Assembly: GCA_027484105.1 (NCBI GenBank)
Contig: JAIXUG010000028.1
Span: 124,001 to 188,000, forward strand
Reading direction: 5' to 3'
Length of the DNA: 64,000 nt
Source: Comamonadaceae bacterium
Lineage (GTDB): Bacteria > Pseudomonadota > Gammaproteobacteria > Burkholderiales > Burkholderiaceae_C
In this document: positions 1-10,001 of the stretch, piece by piece
Numbering within the stretch: position 1 is the first letter of the stretch
Layout of the letters: every line of letters begins with the position of its first letter
Translations under genes and position numbers: made by a program
The notes under the pieces: model-generated
Seen by the model: the letters and a program-made list of their open reading frames with translations, nothing else
Database searches by the model: none
Told to the model about the DNA's origin: nothing

Positions 1-41
1 TCGGCCAATGGGGCATGCGGTGTGGGCTTGGTGGCTTTCAT
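1..41 (-). CDS. rarA: RarA (MgsA) replication-associated recombination ATPase, 5' tip only
   Basis: Only the first 13 or so codons lie inside the window; the gene runs off the left edge. Read on minus from the ATG at 41 it gives MKATKPTPHAPLA. The PHAPLA stretch is the usual N-terminus of RarA, an AAA+ ATPase that acts at stalled replication forks. It starts 16 bases after the lolA stop, and lolA-rarA is a common gene pair in Burkholderiales. The call rests on this short peptide and on synteny, so it is tentative. Confidence 0.55.
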   Translation of the reverse strand, partial: MKATKPTPHAPLA

Positions 42-57
42 CGACACCCTGACGGCA

Positions 58-744
58 TCAAGGACGCAGGATGTCTGCGCCCGCTGGGGCCTTGAAGACA
101 AACTGAGATGCAGGCAAAGCAGGGTTGAGCTGGAAGGCAGAAAAAGTCAAGACAGACCTCTGCCCCAAACTGTCTTGCACATCGAGCACCGCCAACTCAG
201 GCCCCAAAGGCGTGGCACGCAGCCCCACCATCACGGCACGAATCTGACCATCGGCAGCCAAAGGGGTGGCACGCACCCACTCCAGACCATCGCGGGCAGG
301 CTCCGGGCTGAACTGGAAATCGGCCTTGAGCGATTGCAAGTCGGTCCCGGCGGTCAACAAGGCCACTGGCGTGGCGCCCAAGACTTGTTGCTGCTTGCGG
401 GCCGTGACCTGGTTCAGATCAACATCGTGCATCCACAAAGTCTGACCGTCGGCCACCAAGGTTTGTACAAAAGGCTTGCGGTAGTCAAAACGGAATTTGC
501 CGGGGCGTTGAAACTCAAAACTGCCGCTCGATGTCTTGCTGCGGGGCGTCTGCCCCGCCCGGCTGGGAGAGGTGACCACTTGGGTGAAGTCCGCACGGCC
601 ACTGCGGGCTTGTTTGACAAACTGTGCCAACAAATCCACGCCATCGGCCTGCGCCGGCACAGCCAAAAACAAAACGGCCCAGGCGCCCAGGCCAGATGCC
701 CAGCCAGCAAGCCAGTGACGGCGGGATAAGGAATGCATCGTCAT
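58..744 (-). CDS. lolA: LolA outer-membrane lipoprotein carrier
   Basis: Periplasmic chaperone that accepts lipoproteins released by the LolCDE ABC transporter and passes them to LolB at the outer membrane. The 228-residue product starts with a cleavable signal peptide (SRRHWLAGW, hydrophobic core, AQA cleavage region near residue 33). The mature part has the LolA pattern: DFTQ early, then FEFQRPGKFRFDYRKPF and a C-terminal FVFKAP. Two ATGs (744 and 738) are both usable. It follows ftsK by about 5 bases and precedes rarA, so it is probably co-transcribed with both. The lolC and lolD genes of the same pathway are at 31-33 kb. Confidence 0.93.
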   Translation of the reverse strand: MTMHSLSRRHWLAGWASGLGAWAVLFLAVPAQADGVDLLAQFVKQARSGRADFTQVVTSPSRAGQTPRSKTSSGSFEFQRPGKFRFDYRKPFVQTLVADGQTLWMHDVDLNQVTARKQQQVLGATPVALLTAGTDLQSLKADFQFSPEPARDGLEWVRATPLAADGQIRAVMVGLRATPLGPELAVLDVQDSLGQRSVLTFSAFQLNPALPASQFVFKAPAGADILRP

Positions 745-749
745 TGAAG

Positions 750-3143
750 TTATTCGGCCCTTGAGGGCACCAAAATTTCGCGCTGGCCACTGCCGCTCAT
801 GGCACTGACCAGACCGGCTTTTTCCATGTCCTCCACCAGTCGGGCAGCGCGGTTGTAGCCGATTTTGAGGTGGCGCTGCACCAGCGAGATGCTGGCCTTG
901 CGGTTCTTCAACACCACCTCGACCGCCTGGTCGTACATCGGGTCTTTTTCGCCACTCTCACTCTCACCGAACAGGCCACCCTCGTCATCGACACTGCCGC
1001 CTTCGAGCACACCCTCGATGTAATCGGGCTCGCCCTGGCTTTTGAGGTAGCTCACCACGCGGTGCACTTCTTCGTCACTGACAAAAGCGCCGTGCACGCG
1101 GATGGGGAAACCCGTGCCCGAAGGCATGTACAGCATGTCGCCCATGCCCAACAAGGCTTCCGCCCCCATCTGGTCGAGGATGGTGCGGCTGTCGATCTTG
1201 CTGGACACCTGAAACGCGATGCGCGTCGGGATGTTGGCTTTGATCAGGCCGGTGATCACGTCCACGCTTGGGCGCTGGGTGGCCAAAATCAAATGGATGC
1301 CGGCAGCGCGGGCTTTTTGGGCGAGGCGCGCGATCAGCTCTTCGATCTTCTTGCCCACCACCATCATCAGGTCGGCCAGCTCGTCGATCACCACCACAAT
1401 GTGCGGCAAGCGCTTGAGCGGCTCGGGGTCATCCGGCGTCAAACTGAAGGGGTTGTAAATGAACTCTTCGCGGGCGGTGGCTTCATCGATTTTCTGGTTG
1501 AAACCCGCCAGATTGCGCACCCCCATTTTGCTCATGAGCTTGTAGCGCTTTTCCATCTCGGCCACGCACCAGTTCAGTCCGTGGGCCGCTTGGCGCATGT
1601 CGGTCACCACCGGCGCCAGCAGGTGCGGGATGCCCTCATAGACCGACATCTCCAGCATCTTGGGGTCGATCATCAAGAGCCGCACATCGCGGGCTTCGGC
1701 CTTGTAGAGCAGCGACAAAATCATGGCGTTGATACCCACCGACTTGCCCGAGCCGGTGGTACCGGCCACCAGCACATGCGGCATCTTGGCCAGATCGGCC
1801 ACCACCGGGTTGCCGATGATGTCCTTGCCCAAGCCCATGGTCAGCATGGACTTGGCTTCGTTGTAAACCTGCGAGCCCAGAATTTCACTCAACTTGATGG
1901 ACTGGCGCTTGGCATTGGGCAACTCCAGCGCCATGTAGTTTTTGCCTGGGATGGTCTCGATCACGCGGATCGACACCAGACTGAGCGAGCGTGCCAGGTC
2001 TTTGGCCAGATTCACCACCTGTGAGCCCTTGACACCTGTGGCCGGCTCGATCTCATAGCGCGTGATCACGGGACCCGGGGCCGCAGCCACGACACGCACT
2101 TCCACACCGAAATCCTTGAGCTTTTTCTCGATGAGGCGGCTGGTCATCTCCAGCGTTTCGGGTGAAACCGTTTCTTGCCGCACCGACAAACTGTCGAGCA
2201 AGTCCACTTGTGGCAATTTGCTGTCGGGCAACTCGTTGAAGAGGGGTTTCTGACGCTCCTTGACCACGCGATCGCTGCGCGGCACCGCCATGACCCCCGG
2301 CTCGATGACCATGGGTGCTGGGGCCTGGGCCACCAAGGGCAAAGGCTCCAGATCCAACTGCCCCTCGGGCGCCACCACCGGATCGAGGTCCCATCTTGGT
2401 TCAACGGCCTGCACTGGCAAAGACTTTTCGCGTTCACGCAAGGCCCGCTGGCCCAAGGCCAAGTCTTCTTCTATTTCTCGCTTGACTTGTCTGGACTGAA
2501 TCAGGCCGTCAATACGAGCACCCATAGACTCGGCCAAATCACCCCAGGAAAACCGAAAAACCCAGGACACGCCCACAAGCACCAGGGCGATGCCCAACAA
2601 GGCTGATCCGGTGAAGCCCAACCAACGCTCACTGGCAGAACCCAGCCAAAAACCCAAAACACCCCCACTGTGACCGGGCAAAAATGCTTCAAGGCGGTAC
2701 AAGCGGGTCCATTCCATGCTGGCACTGGAGGCCAGCAACACCATCAACCCCACCCAAAAGGTCCATCGACTTTGTCGCCAGGTCGCCATGGAGGCGTCAT
2801 GTTCCGTCGGGCCTCGCATCCAGCGGGCCAAGCCAAGCCACCAGACATGAGCCCCCGCAATCCAGCACCACCAGGCCGAAAAACCCATGCTGAAAAACAC
2901 CAGATCGGCGAACCACGCGCCACCACGGCCGGCCCCATTGCGCAACACTTGACCACTGCCCGAGGTGGACCAGGACGCATCGCCAGGGTGATACGTCCAC
3001 AGGGCCCAAAACCCCAACAGCAGCAAGGCGCCGCCCAAAAGCAAGCCGATTTCCTGGGCAAAACGAGACCAGAACGACGGCAGCGCTTCAGGCTCTGGCG
3101 TGCGGGCCGTCGGGTTGATCAAGGTGTGGAGTGAATAGGTCAT
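750..3143 (-). CDS. ftsK: FtsK/SpoIIIE DNA translocase
   Basis: Septum-bound DNA pump that clears the chromosome terminus and activates XerCD at dif. The 797-residue protein has about four N-terminal membrane segments (residues 30-190), a short linker, then the FtsK motor. The motor shows Walker A GTTGSGKS (near 465) and Walker [13 protein letters not shown]. The C-terminal 65 residues form the winged-helix gamma domain that reads KOPS sequences ([16 protein letters not shown] through [15 protein letters not shown]). The linker is short compared with Escherichia coli FtsK, as is usual in betaproteobacteria. It is divergent from trxB and upstream of lolA. Confidence 0.96.
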   Translation of the reverse strand: MTYSLHTLINPTARTPEPEALPSFWSRFAQEIGLLLGGALLLLGFWALWTYHPGDASWSTSGSGQVLRNGAGRGGAWFADLVFFSMGFSAWWCWIAGAHVWWLGLARWMRGPTEHDASMATWRQSRWTFWVGLMVLLASSASMEWTRLYRLEAFLPGHSGGVLGFWLGSASERWLGFTGSALLGIALVLVGVSWVFRFSWGDLAESMGARIDGLIQSRQVKREIEEDLALGQRALREREKSLPVQAVEPRWDLDPVVAPEGQLDLEPLPLVAQAPAPMVIEPGVMAVPRSDRVVKERQKPLFNELPDSKLPQVDLLDSLSVRQETVSPETLEMTSRLIEKKLKDFGVEVRVVAAAPGPVITRYEIEPATGVKGSQVVNLAKDLARSLSLVSIRVIETIPGKNYMALELPNAKRQSIKLSEILGSQVYNEAKSMLTMGLGKDIIGNPVVADLAKMPHVLVAGTTGSGKSVGINAMILSLLYKAEARDVRLLMIDPKMLEMSVYEGIPHLLAPVVTDMRQAAHGLNWCVAEMEKRYKLMSKMGVRNLAGFNQKIDEATAREEFIYNPFSLTPDDPEPLKRLPHIVVVIDELADLMMVVGKKIEELIARLAQKARAAGIHLILATQRPSVDVITGLIKANIPTRIAFQVSSKIDSRTILDQMGAEALLGMGDMLYMPSGTGFPIRVHGAFVSDEEVHRVVSYLKSQGEPDYIEGVLEGGSVDDEGGLFGESESGEKDPMYDQAVEVVLKNRKASISLVQRHLKIGYNRAARLVEDMEKAGLVSAMSGSGQREILVPSRAE

Positions 3144-3222
3144 AAATCAGCCCTCAAGCTTACCCGATCAGGGGCTGATTCCTTCAAGTGCGGCGCAGCC
3201 TCAAGCCCTCAGTTCAACCTGA

Positions 3223-4263
<1,041 letters not shown>

Positions 4264-4337
4264 GGTCCTGCCCCCATCGCATTCGAATGGAAAGCTTGAC
4301 CCTGCGGTCCTGAGGCTCGGTGCCAACGAATGCCGAA

Positions 4338-4415
4338 TGGGCGCAGGGTGTGCCTGCTGGGGTGATGTGGCAAAGCGAAGCGCCTCTGAACCCCGGCAGG
4401 CACACCCTGCGCCCA
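4338..4415 (+). repeat. Long hairpin with conserved 26-nt loop, copy 1
   Basis: Arms 4338-4363 and 4390-4415 pair over 26 positions, with one G-T wobble near the inner end. The loop, 4364-4389, begins GATGTGGCAA and ends GCGCCTCTGA. The same 26-nt loop occurs in the hairpin at 11137-11218, where the stem sequence is different. There is no T run after the stem, so it does not look like an ordinary terminator. The octamer ACCCTGCG of the right arm (4404-4411) also occurs upstream at 4299-4306, so the left arm has a second possible partner. The function is unknown. Confidence 0.85.
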
Positions 4416-4478
4416 CCCACCAAGGGGAAAACTCACCAGGCTTCAAGGCTTACAACAAAAAAGCCCCCGGTTTCTGGC

Positions 4479-4484
4479 TATAAT
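4479..4484 (+). promoter_or_regulatory. Probable -10 box of the rpmB-rpmG promoter
   Basis: A perfect TATAAT preceded by TGGC sits about 165 bases before the rpmB start, in the only intergenic stretch longer than 300 bases in the window (4264-4649). No good -35 hexamer is seen at 17 bases. If this promoter is used, the mRNA has a leader of roughly 160 nt. Confidence 0.45.
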
Positions 4485-4490
4485 TCAAGG

Positions 4491-4649
4491 CTTTGCTGGA
4501 ACCGCCCGGATTGTCATTCGAGATCACGGAGCCAGCGATCTGGGATACCGCCACCCATCTTGGCGAGGTGAGGCTGGAACGCCAGGCCCCATGCAACCGC
4601 GCATGAGACCCATCGGCACCGGCTGTTTTAAAAGTATCGGAGTGTCCTC
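4491..4649 (+). promoter_or_regulatory. Long, possibly structured 5' leader of rpmB
   Basis: About 160 nt between the putative TATAAT box and the rpmB ATG contain no plausible gene. Several small hairpins can be read: CCAG-cgat-CTGG, CTGG-aacg-CCAG, and CATGC-aaccgc-GCATG close to the start codon. Ribosomal-protein genes often have autoregulatory leaders, so this is a candidate RNA element. The structure reading is by eye only. Confidence 0.35.
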
Positions 4650-4883
4650 ATGGCACGCGTTTGCGACGTAACGGGCAAAGGCCCAATGACCGGGAACAAC
4701 GTTTCCCACGCCAACAACAAAACCAAGCGCCGGTTCCTGCCGAACCTGCAATACCGTCGTTTCTGGGTTGAAACAGAGAACCGTTGGGTGCGTCTGCGCG
4801 TCTCCAGCGCCGCTCTGCGCCTGATCGACAAAAACGGCATCGATGCCGTGCTCGCAGACCTGCGCGCACGCGGTCAAGCCTAA
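4650..4883 (+). CDS. rpmB: 50S ribosomal protein L28
   Basis: Structural protein of the large ribosomal subunit. The 77-residue basic product starts [20 protein letters not shown] and contains [10 protein letters not shown], the L28 signature, at full family length. It is followed 26 bases later by rpmG, the usual rpmB-rpmG operon, and the pair ends in a strong terminator. The rpmB start is preceded by an unusually long leader. Confidence 0.97.
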   Translation: MARVCDVTGKGPMTGNNVSHANNKTKRRFLPNLQYRRFWVETENRWVRLRVSSAALRLIDKNGIDAVLADLRARGQA

Positions 4884-4909
4884 ACCCAGAACATTAGGAG
4901 TCATACACC

Positions 4910-5080
4910 ATGGCAACCAAAGGCGGACGCGAAAAAATCAAGCTGGAATCCACAGCTGGCACTGGTCACTTCTACACGACCAGCAAAAACAAGAAAACCA
5001 TGCCCGAGAAAATGTCGATCATGAAGTTCGACCCCAAAGCTCGCAAGCACGTTGAATACAAGGAAATCAAGCTGAAGTGA
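4910..5080 (+). CDS. rpmG: 50S ribosomal protein L33
   Basis: A 56-residue ribosomal protein beginning [20 protein letters not shown] and ending YKEIKLK. This is the zinc-free form: the four cysteines of the zinc-ribbon L33 are absent. The ribosome-binding site TTAGGAG lies just before the ATG. It is the second gene of rpmB-rpmG and is followed 20 bases later by a rho-independent terminator. Confidence 0.96.
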   Translation: MATKGGREKIKLESTAGTGHFYTTSKNKKTMPEKMSIMKFDPKARKHVEYKEIKLK

Positions 5081-5100
5081 TTCGGCCTGAGCCCTGCAAC

Positions 5101-5127
5101 AAAAAACCCGCCTCTGGCGGGTTTTTT
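5101..5127 (+). terminator. Rho-independent terminator after rpmG
   Basis: The stem AAAAAACCCGCC pairs with GGCGGGTTTTTT around a TCT loop and ends in a T run. It closes the rpmB-rpmG operon. The A-rich left arm means it could also serve the minus-strand direction. Confidence 0.92.
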
Positions 5128-5203
5128 ATTGTCTCAATGCACGCCATCAGCACCCAGCAAACAGGGCCCGAAGGCCCTGTCTGGATGAGCGCGGGTGCAG
5201 GTG

Positions 5204-6415
5204 TCAGGCCGTTTGGCGCACCGCACGCAGCTTGACCGAAAAGTCGCGCAATGCGGCAATGCCACTTTCTTCGGCGCGGCGGCACCAAGCTTGCAAATCA
5301 GCGGCCAATTGCTCGCGTGAATGGGAGGTGTTGAGCCAGATCTGGCTGAGCTCTTCGCGCATTTGCACCATTTTGTCCAGCACCGGGCTCGCGGCACGGG
5401 CTTGCTGGAGATGGGCTTGGGCTGCAGCGGGCACCTTGGCCGCATCGCGGTGCAACCAACGCTGGGCCGCCTGCAGCACGCTGGCGTCCAGTTTGAGCTT
5501 GCTGGCTTCTTGCTGCATCACGGTGCGCACATTGCGCGCATAACCAGCCATGACTTCGTAACGGTTGGCAATCAGTGCTTCCAGGGTCTTCTCATCGGCC
5601 ACAGGCCGGATGTCGCCATAAGCCAAGCGCGGCGGTGTCTTTTTGACCGTGGCCAGACCCAGGGTTTCGAGCGTGCGGATGTACAACCAGCCGATGTCGA
5701 ACTCGTAAGGCTTGACCGACAACTTGGCCGATGTGGGATAAGTGTGGTGGTTGTTGTGCAACTCTTCGCCACCGATCAGGATGCCCCAGGGCGAGATGTT
5801 GGTGCTGGCGTCATGCGCCTCGAAATTGCGGTAACCCCAGTAGTGGGCTGCGCCGTTGATGATGCCAGCGGCTGTCACCGGGATCCAAGCCATTTGCACC
5901 GCCCAAACCGTGAGGCCAATGAAGCCAAACAAAGCCACATCGATGATCAGCATCAGGGCGACGCCTTGCCATGAAAAGCGGGTGTAGAGGTTGCGCTCGA
6001 TCCAGTCATCGGGCGTGCCGTGACCATAGCGCTGCAGGGTTTCCAGGTTCTTGGATTCCTTGCGGTACAGCTCGGCGCCGGTGAACAACACGGTTTTGAT
6101 GCCATGCACATGCGGGCTGTGCGGGTCTTCGGCTTGCTCGCACTTGGCGTGGTGCTTGCGGTGGATGGCGGCCCATTCCTTGGTCACTTGACCAGTGGTC
6201 AGCCAAAGCCAGAAACGGAAGAAATGGGAGGGAATCGCGTGCAGGTCCAGCGAGCGGTGGGCCTGATGACGGTGCAGAAAAATCGTGACACTGGCGATGG
6301 TGATGTGGGTCAGACCCAAGGTGATCAGTACAATCTGCCACCACGCCAGATCGAACAGGCCATGGCCCATCCAGTGAATCACCGCATCCAAAAAAGCCCA
6401 ATCAGGCAACAACAT
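5204..6415 (-). CDS. DesA-type acyl-lipid/acyl-CoA fatty-acid desaturase
   Basis: Membrane di-iron enzyme that introduces a cis double bond into a fatty acyl chain. The 403-residue protein has the three histidine boxes: HRHQAHRS (near 48), HRKHH (near 86) and HNNHH (near 218). Paired membrane helices lie around residues 20-45 and 155-190. The C-terminal 110 residues (from about 295) are a helical, charged extension of the sort seen in Pseudomonas-like DesA. It is a single gene between the rpmG terminator and the RsmB-like gene. The substrate cannot be told from sequence; a delta-9 role in membrane fluidity is the likely one. Confidence 0.88.
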   Translation of the reverse strand: MLLPDWAFLDAVIHWMGHGLFDLAWWQIVLITLGLTHITIASVTIFLHRHQAHRSLDLHAIPSHFFRFWLWLTTGQVTKEWAAIHRKHHAKCEQAEDPHSPHVHGIKTVLFTGAELYRKESKNLETLQRYGHGTPDDWIERNLYTRFSWQGVALMLIIDVALFGFIGLTVWAVQMAWIPVTAAGIINGAAHYWGYRNFEAHDASTNISPWGILIGGEELHNNHHTYPTSAKLSVKPYEFDIGWLYIRTLETLGLATVKKTPPRLAYGDIRPVADEKTLEALIANRYEVMAGYARNVRTVMQQEASKLKLDASVLQAAQRWLHRDAAKVPAAAQAHLQQARAASPVLDKMVQMREELSQIWLNTSHSREQLAADLQAWCRRAEESGIAALRDFSVKLRAVRQTA

Positions 6416-6529
6416 GAGTCTGTCTTTCTACTGAAGCCTGGATTTCAGGCAATCGTTCGATTCTAAGTTTCCTGCGGGCAAAAGGACAGCAGTTTCAAGC
6501 CTTCAAGGATGTAGCGGGGGTTGAAATGT

Positions 6530-7828
6530 TTACTTTTTAACCCATGCCGCCGCAAAAAAACCGTCTGTGGCATGGCGGTGAGGCCACAAACGCAGGAAGG
6601 TGCCGCCCACCCCGTCAGCCATTGACGCATCGCTGGAAACAGCCGGGGAACACAGGCTGGCCGCATTCGGCACCTTGAGCCGCTCCAACTCCTGGGCCAC
6701 ATTCAGCACCACAAAATCAGGATGGGCTGCGCTGAAAGCTTGCGCGATCAGCTCGTTTTCTTCGGGCAACACACTGCAGGTGGCATACACCAAGCGACCG
6801 CCCGACTTCACCATGCGCGAGGCGCTTTGCAAGATGGCCAATTGTTTCTCGGTCAACTCCTGCACGGCTTGGGGCTTTTGCCGCCACTTCAAGTCGGGGT
6901 TGCGGCGCAAGGTGCCCAGGCCCGAGCACGGCGCATCGACCAGCACGCGGTCGATCTTGCCTGCCAGACGCTTGACGCGGTCATCGCGCTCATGCGCAAT
7001 GGCCGCCGGGTGCACGTTGGACAAGCCACTGCGGGCCATGCGCGGCTTGAGCGCATCCAGCCGATGACCCGAGACATCAAAGGCATACAAACGGCCCGTG
7101 CTGCGCATGGCCGCGCCCAGCGCCAGCGTTTTACCGCCAGCGCCAGCGCAAAAGTCCACCACCATCTCGCCCCGGTGTGCATCGACCAAGAGGGCCAGCA
7201 GCTGCGAGCCTTCGTCCTGCACTTCGATCGCACCCCGGTTGAAAGCGTCGGTTTTTTGCAGGGCGGGTTTGCCCTCCAGGCGCAGACCCCAGGGCGAATA
7301 AGGCGTGACTTGTGAAGCAATGCCCGCTTGTGTCAGCTCTTTTTGAATGTCGCTGCGCTTGGCATTGAGCATGTTCACGCGCAGGTCCAGCGTGCCCGGT
7401 TGTTGCAGGTGCTCAGCCAGAGCCCAGAAATCTTCGCCCAGCTGCGCCTGCAAAGCCTGCGCCATCCACTCGGGCAGGTTGTGGCGGTGCGGGGCCATCA
7501 AGGCCTCGGTCGGAATGGCATCACAGGTGGCCAGCCACTTTTTCTCGGTGTCGTTCAGGGCGGCGGCCAAAAAGTCGCGCGGGCCATGAAAGCCCAAAAT
7601 GGCCAGCTTGCGCTCTTTGGGGCCGGAGCCCGAGCGGGCCAACTGCTCAAACAACAGCTTCTTGCGCAACACCGCAAAAGCGGTTTCGGCCAAGGTGGCG
7701 CGTTCGCGGGGGCCCAGGGCACGGTGTTCACGAAAATAGCGCGACACGACGGCGTCGGCGGGGTGTTCAAATTGGAGAACCAGCCTGACCAGATCGGCAC
7801 AGGCGTCTAAAAGGGCTTTTGGATGCAT
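6530..7828 (-). CDS. RsmB-family RNA (cytosine-5) methyltransferase
   Basis: SAM-dependent enzyme of the RsmB/NOP2/Sun group. The 432-residue product has an N-terminal NusB-like helical region (1-150) and a C-terminal methyltransferase domain with SAM motif DFCAGAGGKTLALG. Both catalytic cysteines are present: VDAPCSGLGT and YATCSVLPEEN. The start at 7828 (MHPKALLDACADLV) is preferred over the in-frame ATG at 7867. It could be RsmB itself (16S rRNA C967) or a paralogue, since it stands alone and not in the usual fmt-rsmB cluster. The closing GGTFLRLWPHRHATDGFFAA is typical. Confidence 0.88.
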   Translation of the reverse strand: MHPKALLDACADLVRLVLQFEHPADAVVSRYFREHRALGPRERATLAETAFAVLRKKLLFEQLARSGSGPKERKLAILGFHGPRDFLAAALNDTEKKWLATCDAIPTEALMAPHRHNLPEWMAQALQAQLGEDFWALAEHLQQPGTLDLRVNMLNAKRSDIQKELTQAGIASQVTPYSPWGLRLEGKPALQKTDAFNRGAIEVQDEGSQLLALLVDAHRGEMVVDFCAGAGGKTLALGAAMRSTGRLYAFDVSGHRLDALKPRMARSGLSNVHPAAIAHERDDRVKRLAGKIDRVLVDAPCSGLGTLRRNPDLKWRQKPQAVQELTEKQLAILQSASRMVKSGGRLVYATCSVLPEENELIAQAFSAAHPDFVVLNVAQELERLKVPNAASLCSPAVSSDASMADGVGGTFLRLWPHRHATDGFFAAAWVKK

Positions 7829-7883
7829 AGGGCTGCATTGTCCCACCCCCGACCCTCTGTCAAACACGCATCACAGGAAACAC

Positions 7884-8120
7884 ATGTCAGAACCACTGCC
7901 ACCCATGATCGAAACGCCCAAAGGTCTGTACCGGCATTACAAAGGCGGCCAATACCGCGTGTTGGGCACGGTGCGCCACAGCGAAGACCTGCAGCCCATG
8001 ACGCTGTACCAAGCGCTGTATGGCGAACAAGGCCTGTGGGTGCGCCCTGCCGCCATGTTTGCCGAAGTGGCCGAATTCAACGGCCAGATTCAGCCGCGCT
8101 TCACGCGGATTGGGGATTGA
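7884..8120 (+). CDS. DUF1653 domain protein
   Basis: A 78-residue soluble protein of unknown function. It contains the DUF1653 core: GLYRHYKGGQYRVLGTVRHSED, then LYQALYGEQGLWVRP and FTRIGD. It occupies the whole family length. Its 3' end overlaps the convergent purN by 20 bases. Nothing in the context gives a role. Confidence 0.88.
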   Translation: MSEPLPPMIETPKGLYRHYKGGQYRVLGTVRHSEDLQPMTLYQALYGEQGLWVRPAAMFAEVAEFNGQIQPRFTRIGD

Positions 8121-8688
8121 AAAACGCCGCCACGGCGCGCGGGTAAATCAGGTGCTCCTGGGTGAGCACCCGCGCAGCCAGGGTCTTGGCGGTGTCGCCG
8201 GGCAACACCGGCACGACCGCTTGCGCCAGGATGGGACCGTGGTCCAGGTCGGCAGTGACCTGGTGCACCGTGGCACCGGCAAATTGGCAACCGGCATCGA
8301 TGGCGCGCTGGTGCGTGTTCAGCCCCGGGAAAGCCGGCAACAAAGACGGGTGGATGTTGAGCAAGCGCCCGGCGTAATGCGCCACAAAACCCGGCGTGAG
8401 GATGCGCATGAAGCCCGCCAGCACCAGCAAATCCGGCGCAAACCGGTCGATTTCGGTGCGCAGGGCGGCGTCGAAGTCTTCGCGGCTGGCAAAGCCCTTA
8501 TGGTCCAGCACGGCCGTGGCGATGCCCTGGCCTTGGGCCCAAGCCAGGCCACCGGCCTCGGCCTTGTTGCTGATGACTGCGGCCACGCGGACATTCAGGC
8601 GCTGCGCCCATTGCGCTTGTTCGGCGGTGCGCACAATGGCGGCCATATTGGAGCCCGAGCCAGAAATCAAAATGACGATGTTTTTCAT
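8101..8688 (-). CDS. purN: Phosphoribosylglycinamide formyltransferase
   Basis: Third step of purine synthesis: formyl transfer from 10-formyl-THF to GAR. The 195-residue product has the substrate loop GSGSNMAAI near the start, the catalytic asparagine region VLAGFMRILTPGFV and the HPSLLPAFPGLNTHQRAIDAG signature. It ends with the catalytic aspartate segment GATVHQVTADLDHGPI. The ATG at 8688 gives MKNIVILISGSG, the standard N-terminus. It is convergent with the DUF1653 gene and overlaps it by 20 bases. Confidence 0.95.
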   Translation of the reverse strand: MKNIVILISGSGSNMAAIVRTAEQAQWAQRLNVRVAAVISNKAEAGGLAWAQGQGIATAVLDHKGFASREDFDAALRTEIDRFAPDLLVLAGFMRILTPGFVAHYAGRLLNIHPSLLPAFPGLNTHQRAIDAGCQFAGATVHQVTADLDHGPILAQAVVPVLPGDTAKTLAARVLTQEHLIYPRAVAAFFNPQSA

Positions 8689-8807
8689 GAGCGTGTGAAT
8701 TATCCCTGCACAAGCCAAGCCGAATGCTTTTTGTCACACCCAGGACAAGCGCAGACGACGGGGGCGTGATAAAAAGCACGGTCGTTTGATTTTGAAAGAG
8801 ACCTCCC

Positions 8808-9989
8808 ATGGATTTGGCATTCACCCCCGAAGAGCAGGCCTTCCGCGAAGAAGTTCGCAGCTGGGTCAAGGCAAACCTGCCGACCGAGTTGTCCCACAAA
8901 GTGCACAACGCCATGCGCCTGACACGTGATGACATGCAGGCCTGGGCCAAGATTCTGGGCAAAAAGGGCTGGCTCGGTTATGGCTGGCCCACGCAGTTTG
9001 GCGGCCCCGGCTGGACCGCCGTGCAAAAACACCTGTTTGAAGAAGAGTGCGCCTTGGCGGGTGCGCCGCGCATCGTGCCTTTTGGTCCGGTCATGGTCGC
9101 TCCCGTGATCATGGCCTTTGGCAACGCCGAGCAACAACAACGCTTTTTGCCCGGTATCGCCAGCGGCGAAGTCTGGTGGAGCCAGGGTTACAGCGAACCG
9201 GGTTCGGGCTCGGACTTGGCGTCGCTCAAAACCCGCGCCGAACGCGTGGGCGACAAATACATCGTGAACGGTCAAAAAACATGGACCACCCTGGGCCAGT
9301 ACGGCGAATGGATCTTCTGCCTGGTGCGCACCAGCACCGAAGGCAAGCCACAAACGGGCATCTCTTTCCTCTTGATCGACATGAAGTCCCCCGGCATCAC
9401 CGTGCGCCCCATCAAGCTGCTGGACGGCGAGTGCGAGGTCAACGAAGTTTGGTTTGACAACGTCGAAGTGCCGGTGGCAAATCTGGTGGGCGAAGAAAAC
9501 AAGGGCTGGAACTACGCCAAACACCTGCTGGCCCACGAGCGCACCAACATCGCCGATGTGAACCGCGCCAAACGGGAACTCGAACGCTTGAAGCGCATCG
9601 CCAAAGCCGAAGGCGTGTACGACGACATGCGCTTCCGTGACGAAATCGCCAAGCTCGAAGTCGATGTCGTGGCCCTTGAAATGCTGGTGCTGCGCGTCTT
9701 GTCAGCTGAAAAGTCCGGCAAAAACTCGTTGGACATCGCGGGTCTGCTCAAGATCAAGGGCAGCGAAATCCAGCAGCGCTACACCGAGCTGATGATGCAA
9801 GCGGCTGGGCCTTTGGCGCTGCCCTGCATCTTCGAAGCCATGGAAGCGGGCTGGCAAGGCAACTTCCCAGGAGGCAACCTGGCCAATGCGCCCCTGGCCG
9901 CCAATTACTTCAACATGCGCAAGACCACCATCTACGGCGGCAGCAACGAAGTGCAACGCAACATCGTCGCCCAGACTGTTCTGGGTTAA
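8808..9989 (+). CDS. Acyl-CoA dehydrogenase, large-type subunit
   Basis: FAD-dependent alpha,beta-desaturation of an acyl-CoA. The 393-residue protein has the FAD/substrate motif YSEPGSGSDLASL (near 127) and the C-terminal signature TTIYGGSNEVQRNI. The start at 8808 has a GAGACC-type ribosome site just upstream. The next gene, 12 bases away, encodes a second, shorter acyl-CoA dehydrogenase. Such pairs usually form heteromeric enzymes (pimeloyl-CoA dehydrogenase type or steroid-ring degradation type), so the two proteins probably work together. The actual acyl-CoA cannot be inferred. Confidence 0.9.
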   Translation: MDLAFTPEEQAFREEVRSWVKANLPTELSHKVHNAMRLTRDDMQAWAKILGKKGWLGYGWPTQFGGPGWTAVQKHLFEEECALAGAPRIVPFGPVMVAPVIMAFGNAEQQQRFLPGIASGEVWWSQGYSEPGSGSDLASLKTRAERVGDKYIVNGQKTWTTLGQYGEWIFCLVRTSTEGKPQTGISFLLIDMKSPGITVRPIKLLDGECEVNEVWFDNVEVPVANLVGEENKGWNYAKHLLAHERTNIADVNRAKRELERLKRIAKAEGVYDDMRFRDEIAKLEVDVVALEMLVLRVLSAEKSGKNSLDIAGLLKIKGSEIQQRYTELMMQAAGPLALPCIFEAMEAGWQGNFPGGNLANAPLAANYFNMRKTTIYGGSNEVQRNIVAQTVLG

Positions 9990-10001
9990 GGAGACAAGCA
10001 C

